Source of the DNA: CAZSSH01 sp964609825
GTDB lineage: Bacteria; Verrucomicrobiota; Lentisphaeria; Victivallales; Victivallaceae
Direction: 5' to 3'
Length of the DNA stretch: 64,000 nucleotides
Assembly (NCBI GenBank): GCA_964609825.1
Contig: CAZSSH010000011.1
Span: 1-64,000, forward strand
The notes under the pieces were generated by a model. The model ran no database searches and was not told where the DNA came from. It saw only the letters and a list, made by a program, of their open reading frames with translations. Within the stretch, counting starts at the first letter, position 1; each line of letters opens with the position of its first letter. The position numbers and the translations under genes are program-made. Shown here piece after piece: positions 19,043 through 26,375 of this stretch.

Positions 19043-19223
19043 GCTTGGAGGGGTAAGTTTTATTGGACTACATTGATTTTTTATCAAAAAATGCGTCTTT
19101 TTCAATACAGTCCAAGTTTTTTACAAAAAATCTGCTATAATATAATCATGTTACATTTTGACGAAAGTGATCCGGAGCGGTTGTTTTCAGCAGCTTTGTA
19201 TAAAGATACAGCATCCTTTTACA
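19043..19223. other. Intergenic region upstream of the carbohydrate cluster
   Basis: Between the two divergent genes (18980-19338) lie the two promoters described separately and a stretch of about 180 bases with no convincing gene. It contains a lone extended -10-like element at 19133-19141 (TGCTATAAT) without a good -35 box, and a 28-codon reading frame from 19148 to 19234 without a ribosome site, which I do not call a gene. Confidence 0.5.
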
Positions 19224-19255
19224 TTGTCATTTGAAACGAAGTCTGCTATAATATA
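19131..19255 (+). repeat. Direct repeat of TCTGCTATAATATA, two copies 111 bases apart
   Basis: The 14-base sequence TCTGCTATAATATA occurs at 19131-19144 and again at 19242-19255. Both contain TGCTATAAT, an extended -10 box. The second belongs to a full promoter; the first could be a second start or a decoy. Confidence 0.7.
19224..19252 (+). promoter_or_regulatory. Strong promoter for the prepilin/glycoside hydrolase cluster
   Basis: TTGTCA (19224-19229), a 17-base spacer and TATAAT (19247-19252), with TG one base before the -10 box (extended -10). About 85 bases of untranslated leader follow before the start at 19339. It is the best match to the sigma-70 consensus in the window. Confidence 0.65.
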
Positions 19256-19338
19256 TCCGATACGCCGGGTTGTGCCGGATGGAGTGAGTCGCAACGACAG
19301 TTGATTTGAGATAAAAGTTACAGAAAGGACGGATGGTT

Positions 19339-20163
19339 ATGAAAAAAACAATGATTTCCGGTCGCAGTGAGTCTCGGGTTCGTATTTTTACCTTGATCGA
19401 GCTCCTGGTGGTGATTGCCATTATTGCAATTTTGGCATCGATGCTGTTGCCGGCGTTGAATCAGGCACGTGAAAAAGCCAAGGGGATCAGCTGCACTAAC
19501 AATATGAAACAGCTCGGCCTCGGCTATGCCCAGTATTGCACCGATAACAAAGATTATATCACGCCGATTTTTGCGACCGGATATTCCCGTCCCTTGTGGA
19601 CCGACATGGTGCTCAATTGGTCGCCCGTGGTTCCCGGTAACAATGCCGGGCGGCTCAATGCCAATGCCACTGCGTATGTCAAAATCCAAAGTTTGCGGTG
19701 TCCGTCGGTCCCCGGTGATTTCCTGAATCCGACCTTGAGTTTGGACTGGGCCGGTTACAATTCTCATTACGGGATCAATGAGTTCCTGGTTTCCCGCAGC
19801 AGCGGCTCCACTCAAAGCCTTAATAAGACCGGCAAGCTTGGCCGTTGCCGTACTCCCGGTAAAAAACTCTTTATCACCGATTGCGGTCGCAATACCGCCA
19901 CCGGCGAACCTGACCGCATGACTGGATATTTCCGTTGGGCGAGTCCGGTGGTCAATGGTCAGCTCAACCATACCGATGCCGGTTACGGCAGCCCCATCGG
20001 CCGCCACGCCGACTCGGCCAATATTTTGTATCTTGACTGGCACGTTGGCTCGACCAAAGTCATGAATCCGTTAGCAGTCTACGGTCAGTTCCCGTTTAAT
20101 GCTTTCGGCAATATTTCCGGCATCAACTGGTCGGACGGCTGGAGCTATGACTCGAAATATTGA
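19339..20163 (+). CDS. Prepilin-like protein with H-X9-D motif
   Basis: A protein of 274 residues. After a basic leader (MKKTMISGRSESRVRI) comes the type IV pilin-like helix FTLIELLVVIAIIAIL. The residue before Phe is Ile, not the Gly normally needed by prepilin peptidase. The globular part is unrecognised, with paired Cys residues (GISCTNN, SLRCPSV). Near the end RHADSANILYLDWHVG keeps the H-X9-D spacing but has Trp in place of the usual Gly. The start at 19339 sits 9 bases after AAAGGA and is preferred over 19333, which is only 3 bases away. It is the first gene after the cluster promoter. Confidence 0.82.
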   Translation: MKKTMISGRSESRVRIFTLIELLVVIAIIAILASMLLPALNQAREKAKGISCTNNMKQLGLGYAQYCTDNKDYITPIFATGYSRPLWTDMVLNWSPVVPGNNAGRLNANATAYVKIQSLRCPSVPGDFLNPTLSLDWAGYNSHYGINEFLVSRSSGSTQSLNKTGKLGRCRTPGKKLFITDCGRNTATGEPDRMTGYFRWASPVVNGQLNHTDAGYGSPIGRHADSANILYLDWHVGSTKVMNPLAVYGQFPFNAFGNISGINWSDGWSYDSKY

Positions 20164-20189
20164 TGCGGTATAATAAATAAGGGATTGAT

Positions 20190-21158
20190 ATGATGGTCAA
20201 ATATTTGGGATGGGTTGGTTTGACGGTGCTGGCGGCGGCAAGTTTGTTCGCCGGTGAGGTAAAAAGCACCGTGGCGACGCAGGGCGACCTCAAGCGCGAG
20301 TGGCAAAAGCCCGGCGTTTGCAAAATCAGCAATGCCGATGGCGTGCTCAACTTTCAAAACGCGGTTGCCGGAGACAAAGAAACCTTTGGCGTGATTACCG
20401 ACTCGGTTCCGCTCACCGGCGACTGCGAGTACGAGCTCAGCTTTGAGGCCAAAGGCTCGGTTCGGCTGCTGGCAACGTTGTTCACTGATCCCAAGGGGCG
20501 CATCGATTTTTTATCGGGCGCCCAGTTGACCGATGACTGGCAAAAATTTGCCAACAAAATCAAAACCCCGGCGGACATCAAAAGCGGCGCCTTAGTGCTT
20601 TTCAGCTGGCAGCAGAGCGGCGAAGTCTCGATCCGCAACCTCCAGCTTAATTTAATCGCGCCTCAGACGGCCGAAGGCAATTTTGTGATCATGCGCGAGG
20701 ATTTCTCCGTGGCCCGCAACTGGAATTTTGCTGACTGGAGCAAAAGCGGCAAAAAGATCGGCGATGCCGGGATTAAGGACGGCAAGCTCGTCGTTTTGGC
20801 CACGGACAAGGGTGAAGTCGGGTTCAGCAGCCAGATGTTTAACCTTCCTTCCTCCGAGTTCAGCGAAATGTCCGTGCAAGCTCAGATCGGCGCTTCTGCC
20901 GACTATGCCAACAACCGGCCCTCGATCTTTTTGGTGTTTTTTGACAGCACCGGCAAATATCTGGGCGGCTACTGGTTTCCGGCGGCCAGCGTGGTAAAAG
21001 AGGATGTCGTCGATGTCAATGTTTCCATGCCCAAAGATAAAATCCCGGCGGGGAGCACCAAATTCTCCGTCTGTCTCGCCAATAATTTCAACGCCAAGAG
21101 CAGTGATGCGCCCGCGGGCAAGCTGTTTTTTGACAATCTCGTCGTTTCCGTAAAATAA
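20190..21158 (+). CDS. Secreted stand-alone carbohydrate-binding-like protein, paralogous to the N-termini of the neighbouring hydrolases
   Basis: A protein of 322 residues with a signal peptide (MMVKYLGWVGLTVLAAASLFA). It holds two jelly-roll-like modules, ~22-160 and ~165-322. GRIDFLSGAQLTDDW and then FSWQQSGEVSIRNLQLN align with the first module of the hydrolase starting at 21212 (GRFDFLPMAALEKD, FVWRQDGEFAVSDLTLN). The second module shares ADYANNRPSIFLVFFD with EYANNQPLVFLSW there. No catalytic domain is present. It probably binds sugar or displays a complex outside the inner membrane; this is inferred. A hairpin with a T run follows immediately. Confidence 0.65.
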   Translation: MMVKYLGWVGLTVLAAASLFAGEVKSTVATQGDLKREWQKPGVCKISNADGVLNFQNAVAGDKETFGVITDSVPLTGDCEYELSFEAKGSVRLLATLFTDPKGRIDFLSGAQLTDDWQKFANKIKTPADIKSGALVLFSWQQSGEVSIRNLQLNLIAPQTAEGNFVIMREDFSVARNWNFADWSKSGKKIGDAGIKDGKLVVLATDKGEVGFSSQMFNLPSSEFSEMSVQAQIGASADYANNRPSIFLVFFDSTGKYLGGYWFPAASVVKEDVVDVNVSMPKDKIPAGSTKFSVCLANNFNAKSSDAPAGKLFFDNLVVSVK

Positions 21159-21166
21159 TGTTGAAT

Positions 21167-21193
21167 CCGGCCCCAGAAAAGCGGCCGGTTTTT
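21167..21193 (+). terminator. Hairpin with T run between the lectin-like gene and the next hydrolase
   Basis: CCGGCC (21167-21172) can pair with GGCCGG (21183-21188) across a 10-base loop, followed by TTTTT (21189-21193). It lies between stop 21158 and start 21212, so it could reduce transcription into the hydrolase genes or protect the upstream mRNA end. The stem is short. Confidence 0.5.
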
Positions 21194-21211
21194 ATCACTC
21201 CCGGGGGGATT

Positions 21212-24200
21212 ATGTCTTTTTTTAAGCTTATTTTTATTAGTTTAATTTTTGTCGTCTTCAATTTGGTTGCCGCGCCGGTGGCGCTGACCGGGCTGAAAGC
21301 GTGGAATCACGCCGTGCTTGCGCCGGGCAGTGATTGTCGCGTCACCGTGAGTGCCAAAAGTGACAACGGCGCGGGCGGCGTCGGGCTTGATGTCAAGGTA
21401 AATCCCGAAACCACGTATCAGGTCAGCTTTAAAGCCTCCGGCAATGTCAATTTGATCGGCATGGTCAATGCCCCCGGGTTTGAAAAAGGCCGTTTTGACT
21501 TTTTGCCGATGGCTGCGCTGGAAAAAGACCCCAAAGATTTCACCGGCAAATTCACCACCCCCGCCGATTGCAAAAAAGTGTATCTGGTGTTATTTGTCTG
21601 GCGTCAGGACGGCGAATTTGCCGTCTCCGATTTGACACTCAATGCGGTGGATAAAAGCCCGGCGTTGGCTTTGGGGAGCGTCAAAAGCAGCGAAGCCGCT
21701 CAATACGCCGCCAAAGACTTGTCGATGATGTTTGAGGATGATTTTTATTGGGGCAAATTCATCAATGGCATTCGCACCAAGGTGCATCCGGCCGGTTGGG
21801 AGTTTGTCAACTTTGACGGCAACACGATGCCGCAAACGGGCGGGCTTACCGGCGACAATAAGGGCAATCATACCTTGGCCGTCGCCGCCGCCGACAAGGG
21901 GGCCGCGGGGTGGATGCTTGATTGGCATTATTTGGAGAAAAACCGTGATGTGGCGCTCTCGGGCGAGCTGCGGACTTCCCCCGAGTACGCCAATAATCAG
22001 CCGCTCGTGTTTCTCTCCTGGGCCGACGTCAAGCGCAACGTGATTTCGCAAGTCGCCGTGCCGGTCCCGGCCGTTGCCGAAAAGTGGGCCAAATTCGGCC
22101 TTAACGTCCCCGCCAAAGAGATTCCCGACAAGGCGGTTTTTTACAGCGTCACCTTGGCCTCGCGCGGCAACAACGGCGCGGGCAAAGTTTTTTATGATAA
22201 AATCAATGTCGGAGTGCCAAAGGCTTTGGGCAATATCCTCCAGCTGCGCGCCAATGAGCTGGGCAATTGGTATTTTAAAGGCGAAGCGGTTAAAATCACC
22301 GCAAAGGGAGAACTTCCCGCCGATTTGACCAAACTTTCCGCCGAGGTGTTTGACAGCAACGGTCAAAAAGTTGCCGAGATTAGCGTGGACCGCCAGACTT
22401 TGGCGACGGACGGCTTGGTTTGGCAACCGACCGCTCCCGGTTATTATGAAATCAAATTCACCGCCGAAACCGCCAAAGGGAAACAGCAAGTCGTTGAGGA
22501 TTACAAAGAGGGCATTTGGCAAAACAACCAGTTCCGGATTTTTACCCAAAATCAAATGCCTTTTGTGGTATCGCCCTTGCGGCGCGGCGAGTTGCGCGCG
22601 GAATGGCTCGGCTTCTCCATCGGGGCCGGCAAGATTCAGCAGCAGCGCGGCATCAATGATACCGATCTCTCGCTGGCCATGCTTCTCGGCTCCGGTTTTG
22701 TTCGGCCGCACGGCTGCAAATGGGGTGATTTTGAGCCAGAAAAAGGGAAATTTGACTGGTATTTGGACCCCCTGATCGATCGTGCCCATAAAGAAAAGTT
22801 AGGCATTGTGCTTGATATTTACGGCACCGCCCAATGGGCGTCGTCTACCCCGGATGATGTGCGGATGCAATTGGGGTGGATGCCCATGTATGCGACAATG
22901 GCCCCCGCGGATATGAATGATTGGGGCAATTTCATCACCGCTTTGGTTAAGCACTATCGCGATCGTGTGGATAAATATGAGCTGTGGAATGAACCTCATA
23001 TCAAAGGTTTTTCGGTATTTTGGAACGATACTCCGGAGAAGTTTGTCGAAATTATGAAAGTTGGCAGCGCCGCTGTCCGCGCCAACCAGCCGGAGGCGGA
23101 AATCTGGATCGGCGGCATGGGGCAGCGGTATTTGCCATTTTATGAGAGCATTGTAAAACTGGGCGTCCGTCAATACTATGATGTGATGCCCTTGCACGGG
23201 CGGGATTACAATCCGGAGTCTTTCCGCGAAATCGACCGCCGCTATCAGTCCAAAGAGCCGATCTACTCTAGCAGCGAGTGGCACGCGATTTTGGTCCAGT
23301 TTCAATCCTCGCCGCCCAACCACCGCTCGACCGACCGCGAGCTTGCCAAGGTAATGACGCTCGATTTGTTGCGCCAGTTTAAGACCGGTGTCCGCGACAT
23401 CACCGCCTTTTGCACCATCGGCTACGGCCGGGTGGCTGCGCTGGCGTTTAAGCGCGAGATGGGCGACCCCATGCCGCAGGCGGCCGGTTTCTTTGATCCG
23501 GTGCCGTACTTGACGGTGCGTTATCCTGCGTTGGTTTTGCAGCGCTTTGCCGCCGAATTACCCAAGCGCGTCCAATTTTTGGGCGAATACCGTATGGGCG
23601 ACGTCAAGGCGGTGCTGCTTGCTTCCGGCGACCAAAAAACGCTGGTCGTCTGGCAGGATGGCGAAAAATCGTTGGCCGTGCCTGCCGAGCTTGCCAAAGT
23701 CTTGACTAAAAATTCAGTGATCCGCGACTGGGAAGGGAAAACAGTTGACTTGGCGAGTTTCGCCGTAGCTCCCGAGACCTTTTATTTTGTGAGTGACATC
23801 GATAATTCGATGCTGCCCCAAGCCGCCGCCGATGTTTTGACTTTTGAGCGCAAAGCGCAGGAGCTTAAGGGACCCAAAGGGGTGTACGGCAGTGCCGCTT
23901 TGATCCAAAACGGCAAACTGGTCGCCGCCAATGCAAAATGGGTGACCGGCGACTGGCAGACCTTTGGCGACATCAGCGGCAAGCAGGCCAAATTTGCCGC
24001 CGGTATCAACAACGGTTATTTTGAACTGGCCGTCGACACCGATGACGCGGTGTTTGCGCAAAACAATCACCGCAATACTCTTTATGACGGCGACAGTCTC
24101 CAGTTTGCTTTTGACTCTGACAGCAAGGGTTATGCCGACAAACGTATCGAGTTTCAGGCCGCTCTGACCCCGACCGGGGTGGAGCTTTACAAAGAATTTG

Positions 24201-24490
24201 CCCCCAATTTGGGCGGTGATTTGCCGGGCGGTTACACTTCGCCGGGCAACTTGGTCGACAAGGACAATTATGAGCTCACCGTGAGCGATATTCCCGGCGG
24301 CAAACGTTATTTGCTGCGGCTCAAGCTCTCGGAGCTCTATCCGATGACCGTCCGTGCCGGTGTCCCGCTGCGTTTTTCGCTCCTTGTCAATGAGCATGAC
24401 GGCAAGCGCCGCGCGGGGTATGTCAACTGGGCAAACGGCATCGGCGAAGATAAAAATCCGGTTGTCTACGGAACGCTGGAGTTACGGTAA
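21212..24490 (+). CDS. Secreted multidomain GH39-like glycoside hydrolase with C-terminal CBM9-like module
   Basis: A protein of 1092 residues. The start at 21212 is chosen because a signal peptide (MSFFKLIFISLIFVVFNLVAAP) begins there after GGGGGGAT; the in-frame ATG at 21158 lies before the hairpin. Order: two lectin-like modules (~20-340), an Ig-like strand domain (~345-430), a GH-A barrel (~455-760) with ELWNEPHI giving acid/base Glu594 and SSSEWHA the nucleophile Glu689, a beta domain, and a CBM9-like domain (~875-1092; YDGDSLQFAFD). It has paralogues at 26376 and 29663. GH39-like enzymes are retaining exo- or endo-glycosidases; substrate unknown. Confidence 0.75.
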   Translation: MSFFKLIFISLIFVVFNLVAAPVALTGLKAWNHAVLAPGSDCRVTVSAKSDNGAGGVGLDVKVNPETTYQVSFKASGNVNLIGMVNAPGFEKGRFDFLPMAALEKDPKDFTGKFTTPADCKKVYLVLFVWRQDGEFAVSDLTLNAVDKSPALALGSVKSSEAAQYAAKDLSMMFEDDFYWGKFINGIRTKVHPAGWEFVNFDGNTMPQTGGLTGDNKGNHTLAVAAADKGAAGWMLDWHYLEKNRDVALSGELRTSPEYANNQPLVFLSWADVKRNVISQVAVPVPAVAEKWAKFGLNVPAKEIPDKAVFYSVTLASRGNNGAGKVFYDKINVGVPKALGNILQLRANELGNWYFKGEAVKITAKGELPADLTKLSAEVFDSNGQKVAEISVDRQTLATDGLVWQPTAPGYYEIKFTAETAKGKQQVVEDYKEGIWQNNQFRIFTQNQMPFVVSPLRRGELRAEWLGFSIGAGKIQQQRGINDTDLSLAMLLGSGFVRPHGCKWGDFEPEKGKFDWYLDPLIDRAHKEKLGIVLDIYGTAQWASSTPDDVRMQLGWMPMYATMAPADMNDWGNFITALVKHYRDRVDKYELWNEPHIKGFSVFWNDTPEKFVEIMKVGSAAVRANQPEAEIWIGGMGQRYLPFYESIVKLGVRQYYDVMPLHGRDYNPESFREIDRRYQSKEPIYSSSEWHAILVQFQSSPPNHRSTDRELAKVMTLDLLRQFKTGVRDITAFCTIGYGRVAALAFKREMGDPMPQAAGFFDPVPYLTVRYPALVLQRFAAELPKRVQFLGEYRMGDVKAVLLASGDQKTLVVWQDGEKSLAVPAELAKVLTKNSVIRDWEGKTVDLASFAVAPETFYFVSDIDNSMLPQAAADVLTFERKAQELKGPKGVYGSAALIQNGKLVAANAKWVTGDWQTFGDISGKQAKFAAGINNGYFELAVDTDDAVFAQNNHRNTLYDGDSLQFAFDSDSKGYADKRIEFQAALTPTGVELYKEFAPNLGGDLPGGYTSPGNLVDKDNYELTVSDIPGGKRYLLRLKLSELYPMTVRAGVPLRFSLLVNEHDGKRRAGYVNWANGIGEDKNPVVYGTLELR

Positions 24491-24527
24491 TTTATTGATA
24501 TAAACGCACCAAAACAGGAGGGGTCCT

Positions 24528-25322
24528 ATGAAAAGAGAGCGTTTTTTTACCTTGATCGAGTTGCTGGTCGTTATCGCGATCATCGCCATTTTGGCCGGGA
24601 TGCTGTTACCCGCTTTGAATAAAGCGCGCGACCGTGCCCGTAACACCGGGTGTATGAATAACCTCCGGCAGCTGGGCACCTTTGCCGCCATGTACTCCTC
24701 GGACAGCAGCGATTATTTGCTGGCTGCCGACGGCAACACCGGGATTACCGCCAACGCCAAAGGCTGGGTGCCGACCTTGTGGCGCTATGCCAACCGCGGC
24801 GATGCCAATAAGACCAATGATGAAATCGATGCGTTGGCCATGTATAAAGGGACCGCCTTTTTTTGCCCGTCCAACACTTACGAGCTATCTTCGCGCCGCC
24901 GCGGCTCCTATGGAGTCAACTCGGTCTTGCAGACTACCAGCTTTGGCAGCGGGGCGGGAGCAATCAATGCCCGGCGCAAGCTGACCTTTTTTAAACATGC
25001 CGCCAAAACCATGTATTTCTCCGACGAGGGCTCTTTTGGCGGCGATATTGTCCCGCGCTGTCAGCGCGGCGGCATGTCGGCTTTGCTCAATCCGGCGACT
25101 CAGGCGCAGTCGAGCGATGGGGCGTTGACCTACACCGCCGGGGACTTGCAAGTCCGGCACAATGCCGGGAGCAATCTTAATATTACCTGGCTCGACGGTC
25201 ACGTGAGCGCGGCGCAGGGCGGTGAACTTTATTTGGGCTCCTATGCTTACGGCAACAACGGCTCGACCCAATTTTTCCGCGACGCCAACGTTTTTTGGAC
25301 CGGCAGACCTATGATACCCTGA
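24528..25322 (+). CDS. Prepilin-like protein with H-X11-DG motif
   Basis: A protein of 264 residues. MKRERFFTLIELLVVIAIIAILA begins directly at the N-terminus with a leader of only six residues, and again no Gly precedes the Phe-Thr-Leu-Ile-Glu box. The mature part starts NKARDRARNTGCMNNLRQLG, as in family members. The end has RHNAGSNLNITWLDGHVS, with eleven residues between His and Asp-Gly instead of nine. ACAGGAGGGGTCC gives an excellent ribosome site. It lies between two large hydrolase genes, as the first prepilin-like gene lies before the lectin-like gene. Confidence 0.85.
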   Translation: MKRERFFTLIELLVVIAIIAILAGMLLPALNKARDRARNTGCMNNLRQLGTFAAMYSSDSSDYLLAADGNTGITANAKGWVPTLWRYANRGDANKTNDEIDALAMYKGTAFFCPSNTYELSSRRRGSYGVNSVLQTTSFGSGAGAINARRKLTFFKHAAKTMYFSDEGSFGGDIVPRCQRGGMSALLNPATQAQSSDGALTYTAGDLQVRHNAGSNLNITWLDGHVSAAQGGELYLGSYAYGNNGSTQFFRDANVFWTGRPMIP

Positions 25323-25344
25323 AAGGATCTGACGTGAATCTGAT

Positions 25345-26343
25345 ATGACTGACCCATTTACCATACCGGACATTGACCGGCTGCTGGCGGCGCTGCATCA
25401 CGTCAAGGGTGACCGCGTCCCCAATTTTGAAATTATTTTCAACAGCCGTTTTTGCAATGAGATACTCGGGGAGGCCAATGACGGCAGATCATTTTGGGAT
25501 ATGCCGCCCGAGGATGCGGTAAGCCTGGTGCAAATGATCGGTCAGGATGCGATTGTCTGCTCGCTGGCAACCGCGTTTCCTCCCGAGGGCTCGGTGTTGT
25601 CGATGGCTGAGCTGCGGCCCTTTTTGGCTCAACCATTGGATCGTCGGAAATTTTGCCAAAAATTGCGCTCCTATCGCCGGGCGACCAAAGGTACCAAAGT
25701 CGGAGTGGCGGTGCGTTTGCCGGGACCGATGACGGCGGTTTATATGGCCACCGGGCCGATTCCGATCCAGTCCTTTATGCTTCACTTGTATGATCAACCT
25801 GAGATGATCAATGCTTTTATGGACAAAGTCGTGGAGCTTACCTTGCAAATCATTGAGACGGTCAAACCTGAAAATTTTGACTTCTTTTACATCGGCGACG
25901 ATTTGTGCGACAATTCGGGGTATTTGATTTCGCCCGCGATGGTGGACGAAATTTGGGCGCCCCGCTACCGTAAAATCATTGACGCCGCGCATGATTGCGG
26001 CAAACCGGTCATCAACCACTGTTGCGGCAAACAAACGCCACTGTTGCCATACTTGATCGGGTGGGGCGTCGAGGCGACGCATCCGCTGCAATCCGGAGCC
26101 AACGACATTTTTGAAGTCAAGCGGCAGTATGGGGACAAAATTACGTTGGTTGGCAACATTGCGGTGGATACTTTGTCCTTTGGCAGTCGGCAACAGGTGA
26201 TCGCCGAAACGCGTGAGAAATTGGCCAAATTGGGAACTGACGGCGGTTATGTCGCTTGCTCCGATCACTCGATCATTGACAGCGTCCAACCGGAGAATTT
26301 TTTAGCCATGGTTGAGACGGTCCACCGTTTCGGCCGTTATTGA
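25345..26343 (+). CDS. URO-D superfamily protein, cobalamin-type methyltransferase-like
   Basis: A protein of 332 residues with the uroporphyrinogen decarboxylase-like TIM barrel (LPGPMTAVYMATG, FFYIGDDLCDNSGYLISPAMV, TLVGNIAVDTL). VINHCCG gives His225 and Cys227, and ACSDH gives Cys305; this H-X-C-Xn-C arrangement is the zinc-thiolate pattern of MtaA-type methyltransferases rather than of HemE. A methyl transfer role is therefore more likely than haem synthesis, but corrinoid partner genes are not next to it. It is encoded between a prepilin-like gene and a hydrolase gene, so it may act on methylated sugars or methanol set free from pectin-like material; that is a guess. Confidence 0.7.
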   Translation: MTDPFTIPDIDRLLAALHHVKGDRVPNFEIIFNSRFCNEILGEANDGRSFWDMPPEDAVSLVQMIGQDAIVCSLATAFPPEGSVLSMAELRPFLAQPLDRRKFCQKLRSYRRATKGTKVGVAVRLPGPMTAVYMATGPIPIQSFMLHLYDQPEMINAFMDKVVELTLQIIETVKPENFDFFYIGDDLCDNSGYLISPAMVDEIWAPRYRKIIDAAHDCGKPVINHCCGKQTPLLPYLIGWGVEATHPLQSGANDIFEVKRQYGDKITLVGNIAVDTLSFGSRQQVIAETREKLAKLGTDGGYVACSDHSIIDSVQPENFLAMVETVHRFGRY

Positions 26344-26375
26344 CCAGCAATATTGGTGCGGGAGAGAGTAGGGAG

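Noticed and set aside
19037..19234. 65-codon frame before the prepilin-like gene
   Set aside because: No ribosome site, overlaps promoter elements, low-complexity start.
21158..21211. Upstream start of the first large hydrolase at 21158
   Set aside because: It would place a terminator-like hairpin in the coding region and hide the signal peptide.
21590..22789. 399-codon minus-strand frame opposite the hydrolase at 21212
   Set aside because: Shadow of the hydrolase, with biased composition and no recognisable domain.
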